Part shown: one piece after another, positions 49,121 through 58,660 of the stretch
Layout: every line of letters starts with the position of its first letter
How positions within the stretch are numbered: position 1 is the stretch's first letter
Assembly (NCBI GenBank): GCA_049340005.1
Contig: JBMPIY010000001.1
Length of the DNA stretch: 64,000 nt
Reading direction: 5' to 3' (one strand)
Source of the DNA: CAXBDP01 sp963974465
GTDB lineage: Bacteria > Bacteroidota > Bacteroidia > Cytophagales > Cyclobacteriaceae
Notes under the pieces: generated by a model
Told to the model about the DNA's origin: nothing
The model's database searches: none
The model's input: only the letters and a program-made list of their open reading frames with translations
Program-made: the position numbers and the translations under genes

Positions 49121-49163
49121 AAAAACTCTGCCAAATTGATCGAAAGAAACAATTTAACAGAGT
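49121..49163 (-). terminator. Terminator of the cystathionine beta-synthase-like gene
   Basis: ACTCTG and AAATTG (49125-49138, two-base gap) pair with CAATTT and CAGAGT (49150-49163, two-base gap). On the minus strand the hairpin runs into a T run (complement of 49121-49125). It separates two convergent genes. Confidence 0.75.
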
Positions 49164-49187
49164 AACTCTAATCCCAAAAAGCAAAAC

Positions 49188-50558
49188 TCAATTTGCCATT
49201 GCTACCAATAAATCATGTTGGGTTACAATATGTACTCTGTTTAATTCGTCTCTTACAAGAAGTGCTTTATTCTGACTATTAATCAATGAACTAAGTACAT
49301 CAACGGTATTATCCATACCTACAAATTGCAATGGTTTATCCATTACTTCAGAAACTCTTTTGTCCTTCACGGCTGGATCTTCGATAAGTAGATCAAGTAT
49401 TTTAGAATCAATAATACTTCCTACAAATACTTCTCCTTCCACAACTGGAGCCTGATCTACACCAACTTTATGTAATATTTTAACAGCCTCTGTAATAGTT
49501 GCTGTTGACGGAATTGTCACTAAATTACCCGTTCCATTTTTACCCGAGATAATATCCTTTGCTGTACTGAAATTCTTCTTTTCAATGAAGCCGTGATTTT
49601 TCATCCAAGAGTCATTGTAGATTTTGGCTAAATAGCGCGTGCCATGATCTGGCAAAATAATCACCATCACATCAGCTTCTTTTAGGTTTTCCTTGGCATA
49701 CTCTAATGCGCCAAATACAGCAGAACCACAAGACCATCCGCAAAACAATCCTTCCTCACGGGCCAGTCTGCGAGTCATAATGGCTCCGTCCTTATCAGTC
49801 ACTTTCACGAAATGATCAATCACAGAAAAGTCTACATTCTTTGGTAAAATATCTTCACCAATCCCTTCTGTCATGTAAGGATAAACTTCATTCTCATCAA
49901 AAATTCCTGTTTCCTTATACTTCTTAAACACAGAACCGTAAGTATCAATACCTACACTTACCACTTCTTTATTTTGCTCTTTTAAGAACTTAGCTACACC
50001 ACACATAGAACCACCTGTGCCTACACCAGCTGCATAATGAGTGATTTTACCTTCAGTCTGTTCCCATATCTCAGGGCCAGTAGTTTCATAATGCGCCAAA
50101 GCATTCGACAAATTATCGTATTGGTTTGGGTAAAATGAGTTTGGAATATCTTGATTGAGCTTTTTCGCAACTGAGTAATAGCTTCGTGGATCGTCCGGAG
50201 TCACATTGGTAGGACAAACAATCACCTCTGCTCCTACTGCCTTTAGAATATCAATCTTCTCTTGACTTTGCTTATCCGACATCGTGAAAATGCACTTATA
50301 ACCTTTTGCAATAGCCGCCAAAGCCAAGCCCATACCAGTATTGCCCGAAGTGCCTTCTATAATCGTTCCACCCGGCTTCAAAATACCCGCCTTTTCAGCG
50401 TCCTCCACCATCTTCAATGCCATCCGATCTTTCATACTATTGCCAGGATTGAAATACTCTACTTTTACTAGAATAGTCCCTGGAATGCCTTGATTGATTT
50501 TGTTAAGCTTGATCATAGGGGTATTTCCTATGGTTTCGATGATGGAATTGTAGTACAT
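49188..50558 (-). CDS. PLP-dependent cystathionine beta-synthase / cysteine synthase with CBS pair
   Basis: 456 residues from ATG 50558 (reads MYYNSIIETIGNTPMIKLN); eight more codons are open upstream. The PLP lysine is in NPGNSMKDR, and EGTSGNTGMGLA and GVGTGGSMCG are the substrate and phosphate loops of fold type II. Residues about 335-456 form two CBS domains, as in eukaryote-type cystathionine beta-synthase. It joins serine and homocysteine, or makes cysteine; which is preferred cannot be told from sequence. Single gene ended by the hairpin at 49121. Confidence 0.9.
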   Translation of the reverse strand: MYYNSIIETIGNTPMIKLNKINQGIPGTILVKVEYFNPGNSMKDRMALKMVEDAEKAGILKPGGTIIEGTSGNTGMGLALAAIAKGYKCIFTMSDKQSQEKIDILKAVGAEVIVCPTNVTPDDPRSYYSVAKKLNQDIPNSFYPNQYDNLSNALAHYETTGPEIWEQTEGKITHYAAGVGTGGSMCGVAKFLKEQNKEVVSVGIDTYGSVFKKYKETGIFDENEVYPYMTEGIGEDILPKNVDFSVIDHFVKVTDKDGAIMTRRLAREEGLFCGWSCGSAVFGALEYAKENLKEADVMVIILPDHGTRYLAKIYNDSWMKNHGFIEKKNFSTAKDIISGKNGTGNLVTIPSTATITEAVKILHKVGVDQAPVVEGEVFVGSIIDSKILDLLIEDPAVKDKRVSEVMDKPLQFVGMDNTVDVLSSLINSQNKALLVRDELNRVHIVTQHDLLVAMAN

Positions 50559-50644
50559 GTTCTTTTGATTTATTTTTTGCAAAAATAAGAAATATTAAGG
50601 CCTTATCGGCATGTTTTCAAATTAAGCTACGATGAAGAAATACC

Positions 50645-51595
50645 TTAGTTTGGCATTTGAGCAGCCAACAAATACAAAACAGCCATACGAATGGCCACAC
50701 CATTTTCCACTTGGTTGAGAATAATTGACTGAGCAGAATCAGCTACATCAGTAGTAATTTCAACACCTCTATTGATTGGACCCGGATGCATTATGGTAAT
50801 GTCTTTAGAAATAGAATCGAGCAACCTGCGATTAATTCCATAATAAAGAGTGTATTCCCTCAAGCTTGGAAAATACTTTATTTGCTGACGTTCCAACTGA
50901 ATACGGAGCACATTGGCCACATCACACCATTGCAGCGCATTGCGTACATTATGCTCTACAAGTACACCCGTTTCCGCAATAAAACGCGGGAGGAGTGTTG
51001 GTGGTCCGCATACCATCACCTCCGCTCCCAACTTTTGCAAAGCGTAGATATTGGAAAGCGCAACTCTAGAATGAAGTATATCACCGATTATTGCGACTTT
51101 CAATCCCTTCACATCACCGAATTTCTCTCGAATAGAAAAAGTGTCTAACAAAGCCTGCGTTGGATGTTCATGTGTACCATCTCCTGCATTTACAATTTGG
51201 GTATTTTTTCCCAATTTGGTCTTTGCCAGCTCTCTAGCCAAGAAATGTGGAGCACCTGGACTTGCATGGCGCATTACTACCATATCCACTTTCATAGCCA
51301 AAATATTATTGACTGTATCGAGCAAGGTTTCCCCTTTTTTCACCGAGCTGTTCGATGATGAGAAATTCACAACATCCGCAGAAAGCCTCTTTTCAGCCAG
51401 TTCAAAGGAAAGTTTGGTTCGTGTGGAGTTTTCGAAAAAGATATTGGCAATGGTAATATCTCGTAAGGAAGGCACCTTTTTGATCGGTCTGTTTATCACC
51501 TCCTTGAAATTGTCAGCCGTTTTAAAAATAATGTCGAGATCATCTCGGGTGAGGTCTCTGATTCCTAAAAGATGCCTGACACTCAGTTTTTGCAT
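50645..51595 (-). CDS. pyrB: Aspartate carbamoyltransferase catalytic subunit
   Basis: 316 residues. The carbamoyl-phosphate motif is FFENSTRTKLSFE, HASPGAP and HPTQALLD are both present, and the aspartate-binding end reads MHPGPINRGVEI. It catalyses the first committed pyrimidine step. The start overlaps the pyrR stop by one base, so the order pyrR-pyrB is an operon. The regulatory subunit pyrI is not seen. Confidence 0.94.
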   Translation of the reverse strand: MQKLSVRHLLGIRDLTRDDLDIIFKTADNFKEVINRPIKKVPSLRDITIANIFFENSTRTKLSFELAEKRLSADVVNFSSSNSSVKKGETLLDTVNNILAMKVDMVVMRHASPGAPHFLARELAKTKLGKNTQIVNAGDGTHEHPTQALLDTFSIREKFGDVKGLKVAIIGDILHSRVALSNIYALQKLGAEVMVCGPPTLLPRFIAETGVLVEHNVRNALQWCDVANVLRIQLERQQIKYFPSLREYTLYYGINRRLLDSISKDITIMHPGPINRGVEITTDVADSAQSIILNQVENGVAIRMAVLYLLAAQMPN

Positions 51596-52143
51596 TAGTC
51601 TAATTCTTTACTTATTAGCCAAATTTGATCTTTACCATCCTGTTTATCCGACCAGTCTGCAAGTACCTTCTCCGTTGGAAGTGTATTTACTGCTCTCCCT
51701 ACATAATCCGCCTCTATCGGCAATTCACGTGAATATTTTCGATCTATTAAAATCAACAATTCTACTTTATTGGGTCTTCCAAATGCGATCATTGCATCCA
51801 TTGCTGCGCGCACAGATCGGCCAGTAAATAGCACATCATCTACTAAGATTACATTCTTATTTTCTACCAGAAAAGGCACATTAGTGGTGTTAGCCTGTAT
51901 TGGCAAATCTCTTCGTCTAAAATCGTCGCGGTGGAAGGTAGAATCTAAATAACCTAAGCTTACTTCTTTGCCCAATTGCTTGGATAATTGCTTCACTATT
52001 CTGTCTGCAAAAAACACGCCTCTGGGCTGCAAACCTAAGATTACAGAATTATCAAAAGAACCATGATTTTCAATAAGTTGCTGGCAAAGTCTCTTAAGGA
52101 TAAGATCCAGCTGCTGATGGTCGATGATTAGGCGCTTTTGCAT
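51595..52143 (-). CDS. pyrR: Bifunctional pyrimidine regulator / uracil phosphoribosyltransferase
   Basis: 182 residues from ATG 52143; a TTG four codons earlier is also in frame. The PRPP-binding motif is VILVDDVLFTGRSVRAAMDA, and LGLQPRG and RRDLPIQ are typical of PyrR. In Gram-positive bacteria PyrR binds pyr mRNA. In Bacteroidota that role is unproven, and no pyr-attenuator is visible in the 107 bp upstream, which carries a copy of the octamer repeat. Confidence 0.92.
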   Translation of the reverse strand: MQKRLIIDHQQLDLILKRLCQQLIENHGSFDNSVILGLQPRGVFFADRIVKQLSKQLGKEVSLGYLDSTFHRDDFRRRDLPIQANTTNVPFLVENKNVILVDDVLFTGRSVRAAMDAMIAFGRPNKVELLILIDRKYSRELPIEADYVGRAVNTLPTEKVLADWSDKQDGKDQIWLISKELD

Positions 52144-52262
52144 TGCTGAACGCAAAGATAAAATAATTTGGCCGTGGATTGCATAAGCTGTGGCAGATAT
52201 CAGAAAAAAACATAGATCCCTCTTGTAATAATGGCGGGAGGAAATTCGCTAAAGCGGTGTCT

Positions 52263-53810
52263 TTAACGGTAAACTACCTTATTAATGTAGAACACTTTTC
52301 GATCATTTTCCACTTCCTCTACCTCCCTATTTCTGATACGCTGTACTCCAAAAGCAAAGAAATACTCATCATACCAATGTTGTAAGCCTTCAGTTTCATA
52401 GGTAAAGGAACGAATTTTATCTTCCTCATATTCTAAAGCAACCTCCTCATAAGTTTTCGGTTCAATTAGCTCATTCTTATTTACCACTTGATATACAATT
52501 TCATTTTCGCTCATATACATCATTATGGTGCGATATGGCTCAGGATACACATAAACGAAATCCTCTAAGCTTGGTAATTCCTTGTCTCGAAGTTCCATCA
52601 CATTATCCCAAAGTAGCTTGCCTTCATTATCGAAAGCTATAATTGATGCAAACTCATATCTGTAAGCATTTACCTGCTGTTGCATAGACATAAAATCCGT
52701 TCCGAAGCGGTTAGGAAAATATTGGTATCTCCTAGCCATGTTTGGATTGCGGTCTGTAAATAGTGGCTGATAACCTGTGGCTACCACAATGTGTCCATTT
52801 TGAGTAGGCACTAAATTACTTAAAATCATGCGCTGATTTAACAGAGCAGTCCGGCCATTGTCTTTGCTTCTGTACTTTCGCATCATCCTATCACGTCTAT
52901 TAGGAGGCATGTAGGAAAAGAAATTATTCAAATCGCCATAAGTATGGTAATCAATAGTTTGAGTTCCATCCATTTTAAGATTGGCAATAAAAAAGCCTTG
53001 ACTTGCATAGTTTTTCTTATTGGAATAATTCCCAATAATTCGTTGACCCATTGCATCCAAAGCGGTGACTTTTCCTGAAATAAGAGCTTTATCAGAATCG
53101 GTATTGATCCGGGTATCGCTTATTAAATCACCTTCTTCATTGAAGTTTTTGACAGCGATAGTGTAGTTCTTGTTTTCCTCCCGCTCCGATACCAATACTG
53201 TGAAAACATTATTCAATTCATCTATTTTAATATCTATCAAATCTGCATTTTCATTGAATACATTTGGCAAAACCACCGCCAATTTGGTGGCAAGAGAAAT
53301 GACCGCAACTACAGGTTTATTATTATAATAACCACCCAAAATAATCTTATTATTTAAGGTTTCGAAGTAGGTAATCTCCATCTCAACTACACTACTAAAG
53401 TCAAAAGACTCCACTGCCCCTGTTTCAACTGTAATCCGCTTCAATATCAAATTAGCATCTCTATTCTCTCCTCTTTTATAAAGCAGATAAGCATAACGGC
53501 CTCGATGATCGTACCCAAAAAGTTGGAAACTTACATCCTCTACAAATGTACTTTTCCACACTTCTTTCAAATCTGTATCGTAGCGCACAATCTCCCAATC
53601 TCTATCTTTCATCGAAGATAAATTATTCAATACCTGCCTGATCAGTAAAACACCTGATTTCTTGAGGGAGATGATATTGTAGACCGACTCATCCCAAGCT
53701 ATTTCAATTTCGGCTCTTACTGGTTGCTCAATTTGGGCACGAAGCTGCCCCTTCACTCCAAAGAAGAGTAGAATTAAGATAATCGCGCTATGATGAATTT
53801 TCAGTCTCAA
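52263..53810 (-). CDS. Exported protein of unknown function, probable beta-propeller
   Basis: 515 residues with a signal peptide (IILILLFFGVKGQLRAQ). The rest is a series of strand-rich segments that look like propeller blades, for example GRYAYLLYKRGENRDANLIL and NVFTVLVSEREENKNYTIAV, with no catalytic motif. The N-terminal four bases overlap the end of the EVE gene (ATGA), so it is translated from the same message. I do not recognise the family. Confidence 0.6.
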   Translation of the reverse strand: MRLKIHHSAIILILLFFGVKGQLRAQIEQPVRAEIEIAWDESVYNIISLKKSGVLLIRQVLNNLSSMKDRDWEIVRYDTDLKEVWKSTFVEDVSFQLFGYDHRGRYAYLLYKRGENRDANLILKRITVETGAVESFDFSSVVEMEITYFETLNNKIILGGYYNNKPVVAVISLATKLAVVLPNVFNENADLIDIKIDELNNVFTVLVSEREENKNYTIAVKNFNEEGDLISDTRINTDSDKALISGKVTALDAMGQRIIGNYSNKKNYASQGFFIANLKMDGTQTIDYHTYGDLNNFFSYMPPNRRDRMMRKYRSKDNGRTALLNQRMILSNLVPTQNGHIVVATGYQPLFTDRNPNMARRYQYFPNRFGTDFMSMQQQVNAYRYEFASIIAFDNEGKLLWDNVMELRDKELPSLEDFVYVYPEPYRTIMMYMSENEIVYQVVNKNELIEPKTYEEVALEYEEDKIRSFTYETEGLQHWYDEYFFAFGVQRIRNREVEEVENDRKVFYINKVVYR

Positions 53811-54217
53811 GCTTTTTGAGCCATTTCTAATATAATATCAAACTCTTCAGATTTTAGTGGCATTACAGAAAGTCGCGATTGCTTTACCAATGCAATATTG
53901 AGTAACCTTTCATCGCTTTTTACTTGCTTCAGACTTACACTGTTTGGCAGTTTTTCGACTACTTCCAAATCTACCGAAACCCATCTACTATCATCTGTAG
54001 TTGGGTCTTGATAACTCTCTTTCACTACTTTGGAAATGCCCATAACACATCGTTCATCACCACTATGATAAAACAACACCAAATCTCCCTCCCTCATATC
54101 GGTGAGATTATTTCTAGCTTGGTAATTTCTTACACCATCCCAAACATCCTTTTTCACTTTCTCAAAATCGTCCCAAGAATATTTATGCGGCTCAGACTTT
54201 ACTAACCAATAGTTCAT
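53807..54217 (-). CDS. EVE-domain protein
   Basis: 136 residues, a single EVE (PUA-like) domain: MNYWLVKSEPHKYSWDDF at the start, VWDGVRNYQARNNL, and GDLVLFYHSGDERCVMGIS. These are the hallmarks of the thymocyte nuclear protein 1 group, which binds modified bases in DNA or RNA. No restriction or modification gene is beside it. It leads a two-gene unit with the exported protein. Confidence 0.9.
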   Translation of the reverse strand: MNYWLVKSEPHKYSWDDFEKVKKDVWDGVRNYQARNNLTDMREGDLVLFYHSGDERCVMGISKVVKESYQDPTTDDSRWVSVDLEVVEKLPNSVSLKQVKSDERLLNIALVKQSRLSVMPLKSEEFDIILEMAQKA

Positions 54218-54419
54218 TTTTCTTTATTTTTAGGTTTTAAATTAATTTCAAATCATTTAACAGGCAAAAAGGTTTATTGCTTTGCAGCTTTCATGCAATT
54301 TGCTTCAAAAAATCATTCGATCTGAAATTTAGGTTCTTTTTATTCTTATAGCCAATAAAACAAAATTAGCTTGCAAAAAAAACCTGAATGGAGATTTTCA
54401 ATTTGTAAATACAATACTC

Positions 54420-56123
54420 TTGGAAAATAAAGACATCGTAAAAATCATAAAGAAAACAGCTGAGCTCATGGAGCTCCATGAGGAAAATGCCTTCAAAGTC
54501 AGAAGTTTTCAAAATGCCATTTTCAAGCTGGAGCGTTTAGAACAATCTCTGGCCAATTTGTCATCAGCAGAATTAGAAAAAATTGATGGTATTGGCAAAT
54601 CATTAGCGCTAGTAATCGCTCAGATTATTGAAAGTGGCAGTCATCCAGCTTTAGATAATTTGCTTGAGCAAACACCTCAAGGCGTTTTGGATATGCTCAG
54701 CATCAAAGGAGTTGGACCAAAGAAAATACGATTACTGTGGAAGGAGTTGGAAATTGATAATTTAGATGATTTGCTCCAAGCCTGCGAAGATAACAAAGTA
54801 GCCAAAGTGAAAGGCTTTGGTGAAAAAACGCAGGAAAACATCAAAGAAGCCATCCTATTTAAAGCATCCGTAAGTGGCCAATTACATTATGCCGAAGCTG
54901 AAGAATTGGTAGATGAAATAGATGAATTATTGAAAGCTGCCGGCGTGAAAAAATGGAGCAGCACAGGCGATTTCCAAATGAAGCGGGAGGTAATTACTCA
55001 ACTCAATTGGCTTATTGCTGATATTGATGCAAGCACAATTGAGCAAAAAATAGCAGACGAAGAAATTATCGAATGGGACGAGCAGAATAGTGGCCCACGT
55101 ACATTACGTGGCAAATTTCGCTCGAAGCCTATTCCTGTTGAATTCAGATTTTGTGATCAAGTTGAATTTGGGAGTTTGCTTCTTACCAAATCCGCTTCAC
55201 CACAACACTTAGGTTTCCAAACTGAGGACAATAAAACTCTTCAAGAAATCGCTACAAAAGAGCCTTTCGCTACTGAGGAAGAAATTTACAAAAAAGTAAA
55301 TTGGCCCTATATAGCACCAGAAATGCGGGAGGGACTTGCCGAAACTGAATATATCAAAAGTGGCCATACGCCCAAGCTACTTGAAGTAAGCGACCTTAAA
55401 GGAATCCTACATAATCATAGTACTTATAGCGATGGCAAGCATAGCTTAAGAGAAATGGCAAGCTATTGCAAAGAACTAGGCTACGAATATTTGGGTATCA
55501 GCGACCATAGCCGATCTGCATTTTATGCCCAAGGACTTGAGGAAGAAGCCATCATCAAACAGCATAAAGAAATTGACGAATTAAATGCGGAATTAAAGCC
55601 CTTCAAAGTTTTCAAAGGAATAGAATCCGACATCTTAAACGACGGTGCATTGGATTACCCAACAAATGTGCTCGCTAGTTTCGATTTTATAGTGGCCTCT
55701 ATTCATAGCAACTTAAATATGGATTCGAAAAAGGCCACTGAGCGATTGATTAGAGCCATTGCAAACCCATATACCACCATGCTTGGCCACCCAACGGGCC
55801 GATTACTTTTACGTCGTGAAGGCTACCCAATAGACCACAAAGCTGTAATTGATGCTTGTGCACATTATGGAGTCATTATCGAAATCAATGCCAACCCATG
55901 GCGACTCGATTTGGATTGGCGCTGGGTGCATTATGCATTAGAAAAAAATGTGATGCTCAGCATAAATCCCGATGCGCACGAAAAAGCTGGATATGAACAC
56001 ATGAAATACGGCGTATATGTTGGCCGCAAAGGTGGACTTACTAAGAACATGACTTTCAATGCAAAATCTTTGGCTGAGGTTGAAAAGCACTTTGCAGACA
56101 GATTGAAAAAAGCGAGCAAATAG
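54420..56123 (+). CDS. PolX-family protein with PHP domain; polymerase active site lost
   Basis: 567 residues starting at a TTG, since no in-frame ATG precedes the conserved opening (ENKDIVKIIKKTAELMELHEE). Helix-hairpin-helix motifs are at about 50-135, the nucleotidyltransferase fold at about 150-315, and the PHP domain at 326-560. The catalytic motif that normally reads GSxRRxKExxGDID is GDFQMKREVITQLNW here, so the DxD aspartates are Q194 and N196, and the third carboxylate is E241 rather than Asp. The PHP ligands are complete: H331, H333, D338, H363, E402, H429, H457, D518, H520. A 3'-5' exonuclease or AP-endonuclease role is therefore more likely than polymerase. The next gene follows after three bases. 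Confidence 0.88.
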   Translation: MENKDIVKIIKKTAELMELHEENAFKVRSFQNAIFKLERLEQSLANLSSAELEKIDGIGKSLALVIAQIIESGSHPALDNLLEQTPQGVLDMLSIKGVGPKKIRLLWKELEIDNLDDLLQACEDNKVAKVKGFGEKTQENIKEAILFKASVSGQLHYAEAEELVDEIDELLKAAGVKKWSSTGDFQMKREVITQLNWLIADIDASTIEQKIADEEIIEWDEQNSGPRTLRGKFRSKPIPVEFRFCDQVEFGSLLLTKSASPQHLGFQTEDNKTLQEIATKEPFATEEEIYKKVNWPYIAPEMREGLAETEYIKSGHTPKLLEVSDLKGILHNHSTYSDGKHSLREMASYCKELGYEYLGISDHSRSAFYAQGLEEEAIIKQHKEIDELNAELKPFKVFKGIESDILNDGALDYPTNVLASFDFIVASIHSNLNMDSKKATERLIRAIANPYTTMLGHPTGRLLLRREGYPIDHKAVIDACAHYGVIIEINANPWRLDLDWRWVHYALEKNVMLSINPDAHEKAGYEHMKYGVYVGRKGGLTKNMTFNAKSLAEVEKHFADRLKKASK

Positions 56124-56126
56124 AAT

Positions 56127-57134
56127 ATGAAAATCCTGATCCTCCGCTTTTCGTCAATTGGAGATATTGTGCTTACTACTCCGGTGATTCGTACGCTCAA
56201 AACACAGCTAGACAATGCCGAAATTCACTTTGCTACTAAGAAAAACTATTTCAGCATTTTAGAAGCTAATCCTTATTTAACCAAAATCCACCTGCTCGAA
56301 AATAGCACGAGTGATTTAATCAAGGAGCTTAAAACAGAGAAATTTGACTTTATCGTCGATCTGCATAATAATTTGAGAACTAGACAGATTAAACTGGCCT
56401 TAGGAGTGAAATCGAAGAGCTTTCAAAAACTGAATGTCGAAAAGTGGCTTAAGGTGCAATTGAAAATCGATCGTTTGCCAAATGTCCATATCGTAGATCG
56501 ATACATGGAAACAGTAAAAGATCTTGGGGTGAAAATGGATGCTTTGGGGTTAGACTATTTTATCCCTCACAAATATGAAGTAGAGAATGATTGGCTTCCG
56601 GAAGCATTTCAAAAGGAATATGTAGTCTATGCAATTGGCGGACAACATGCCACAAAAAGACTTCCATTGGGCAGAATGATCGAGCTCTGTGATAAGATAA
56701 ACAAACCCATAATATTGATTGGAGGCAAAGAGGATAAAGAAACTGCGCAGTCAATTGTCGATTTTTTTGAAAGGCGGGAGGAAAATCAAGACTATGAGCC
56801 CAAACTTGCCGAAATGAACAAAAAGGCAATCATTTTTGACACTTGCGGCAAACTATCTATTAATCAATCTGCTAGCATTATCAAAAATGCTAATTATGTA
56901 TTCAGCCACGACACTGGAATGATGCATATTGCAGCTGCATTTCAAAAACAGCTTTTTACTATATGGGGCAACACAATTCCTTCGTTTGGAATGTATCCTT
57001 ATCGAACTAAATTCGTTATACTGGAGAAACAAGGACTAGGATGTAGACCTTGTTCCAAAATTGGATTTGACAAATGCCCAAAAGGTCACTTTGACTGTAT
57101 GAACAAAATAGTGTTTGATTTTTGGCTTCCTTAG
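56127..57134 (+). CDS. Glycosyltransferase family 9 protein (lipopolysaccharide heptosyltransferase-like)
   Basis: 335 residues. The opening MKILILRFSSIGDIVLTTPV is the family-9 N-terminal motif, and YVVYAIGGQHATKRLP and FSHDTGMMHIAAAF are the donor-binding and active regions. CRPCSKIGFDKCPKGHFDCM near the end is the cysteine cluster often seen in these enzymes. It transfers a heptose (or similar sugar) to LPS core or a related glycan. It is in one unit with the PolX-like gene. Confidence 0.9.
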   Translation: MKILILRFSSIGDIVLTTPVIRTLKTQLDNAEIHFATKKNYFSILEANPYLTKIHLLENSTSDLIKELKTEKFDFIVDLHNNLRTRQIKLALGVKSKSFQKLNVEKWLKVQLKIDRLPNVHIVDRYMETVKDLGVKMDALGLDYFIPHKYEVENDWLPEAFQKEYVVYAIGGQHATKRLPLGRMIELCDKINKPIILIGGKEDKETAQSIVDFFERREENQDYEPKLAEMNKKAIIFDTCGKLSINQSASIIKNANYVFSHDTGMMHIAAAFQKQLFTIWGNTIPSFGMYPYRTKFVILEKQGLGCRPCSKIGFDKCPKGHFDCMNKIVFDFWLP

Positions 57135-57211
57135 AAATTTTTTAAAATCTTTAGCCATTCCAACCTTTTGGATCCAAAGTTGTCTTGTTCTTAGTGAATC
57201 AGTTTAAAATA

Positions 57212-57335
57212 TTAATAGAATTCCTGCACCCCCGTCTTTTTCATGGTTAAGGTTTGTTGGATGAATGATCTCCTAAGTAAGTAGAGGTACTAAAGGAGTT
57301 CAGTTGGGGTGCAGGTTTATTTTTAACGGGGTCAA
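57212..57335 (+). ncRNA. Candidate structured RNA or leader between the glycosyltransferase and a lipoprotein gene
   Basis: CCTGCACCCC (57223-57232) pairs perfectly with GGGGTGCAGG (57306-57315), and TTTATTTTT follows (57316-57324). Inside, CTCCT (57270-57274) with AGTA (57276-57279) pairs with TACT (57288-57291) and AGGAG (57294-57298). CCCCGT (57230-57235) could instead pair with ACGGGG (57326-57331), a mutually exclusive choice as in attenuators. It matches no RNA family I can name. The minus strand also allows a 10-codon ORF here. Confidence 0.4.
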
Positions 57336-57340
57336 TAGCA

Positions 57341-58087
57341 TTGAAATTCAATAAATATTTAGGGAAAACCCTTTTTTACTTTTTAACTGTATTCTCCCTT
57401 TCGGTGGCATGCAACGACATCACTGACGAAACACCATTAGGTATTGTACTGGTCAGCGATTTTTCTGAAGGCCCACAAGGCTGGTCGCCATTTTTCACCA
57501 ATATCCCAAGCAATTCCGTAGAGGAATATCAACTTCAAATTAACATCACTCCACTTCCGGGAAGCACGGGTCAATCACGTAATGGATTGTATGTGTCAGG
57601 AAGCAACAAAGGCTCAGAGATACATTTTTTCCTAAAAAAAGAAGTCACTGGCCTTACTCCTAATAAGCTATTCAGGCTAATATTTAGAATGGATGTAGCA
57701 ACAAACATTGCTGCTACTCCAAGCAACTTTGTTAGCAAATCTGCATCAAATGAAAGTGGACTAAGAATGCTTGCGGGAGCTTTAAGTTTCGAACCAAACA
57801 TCATTGGAAACTCGCCACTCACAGGACTGCTAGAACCCAACTTCAATAATCAGATTCCTATTACCGTTGGCGATAGTAATTCCGATATTATCAATCTTGG
57901 CCCGTTGCAACATCAGGATGAAGGCAGTGACTTCCAGGTTGTACAACTTGAGAATATCAATTACCCTTTCTTGGCCCGCTCCAATAATGCTGGCACAATT
58001 TGGTTACTCATAGGATTCCACACAGACAAACCCGAAGACTTCGAAGTTTACTTCCGATCTGTAAGAGTGCTTTTTACGGAGCTATAA
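57341..58087 (+). CDS. Lipoprotein of unknown function
   Basis: 248 residues, apparently starting at TTG 57341, because no in-frame ATG lies before the signal peptide (KTLFYFLTVFSLSVAC). The lipobox is LSVAC, so it is a lipoprotein. The mature part, mostly beta-strand (DFSEGPQGWSPFFTN near the start), resembles the jelly-roll or carbohydrate-binding-like domains of Bacteroidota surface lipoproteins. I do not recognise a family. It stands behind the candidate structured leader. Confidence 0.65.
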   Translation: MKFNKYLGKTLFYFLTVFSLSVACNDITDETPLGIVLVSDFSEGPQGWSPFFTNIPSNSVEEYQLQINITPLPGSTGQSRNGLYVSGSNKGSEIHFFLKKEVTGLTPNKLFRLIFRMDVATNIAATPSNFVSKSASNESGLRMLAGALSFEPNIIGNSPLTGLLEPNFNNQIPITVGDSNSDIINLGPLQHQDEGSDFQVVQLENINYPFLARSNNAGTIWLLIGFHTDKPEDFEVYFRSVRVLFTEL

Positions 58088-58111
58088 TTCTTTAATTCAA
58101 ATTAGTTACAT

Positions 58112-58441
58112 CCAACTGTTCGACCATTGCAATGTCGTACTCCAGATAAATAGGATTTGTAATCCTCAATAAGAGTAATTACAAATTATCCAAGGTCATC
58201 GCAATTGTCTGAACTATGATTAGAGATGATTTTTTTGATGGACTATGATTTCAAGCTCCAGAGGAGCGAAATATCCATAGCCCATGGTTTCAACCATGGG
58301 ATAATGGAATAGCACAAATTATCCTCCCGCACAGTCGTCTGAAAATATAATTAGAAATCAATCAGCAGATATTCAACCCTAAAAACCAACTGTTCAACAT
58401 TTGCAATGTCGAACTCCTGATAATGAGGATTTGCAATCCGA
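58112..58441. repeat. REP-like palindromic repeats (two direct copies) with a further palindromic element
   Basis: Copy 1 (58112-58170) and copy 2 (58386-58441) share CCAACTGTTC, a TTGCAATGTCG palindrome half, then ACTCC, GATAA and GGATTTG(C/T)AATCC. Each copy thus has two short palindromes around a spacer. Between them lies CCCATGGTT (58281-58289), TC, AACCATGGG (58292-58300), a perfect 9-bp inverted repeat, preceded by CTCCAGAGGAGCG. The layout is that of REP/BIME-type or MITE-type repeats. There is no gene in 58088-58660. Confidence 0.65.
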
Positions 58442-58660
58442 CTTTCGGTAATGAGCGAAAACCCACATCCTCCGCAAGGTTCACCGCTCAATCTGTGGGA
58501 TAAAAAGCTACATTGCTTCTCTTACCTTAAGGATGTTGACATCAAAAATTGTTAGAAGATTGTCTTAATTTATATTTTACAATGCGCCCATTTAAAATTT
58601 TCAAGAAAGTTCGTATATATCCACTATTGGAGGCTAAAGCGCAATAAAAATTTAACTATT

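Noticed and set aside
51141..51827. 228-codon open frame on the plus strand opposite pyrB and pyrR
   Set aside because: It is antisense to two genes with strong family motifs, has no start context and no recognisable domain.
57212..57244. 10-codon minus-strand ORF MKKTGVQEFY as a gene
   Set aside because: Too short to support without expression data, and the same bases form the stem of the candidate RNA.
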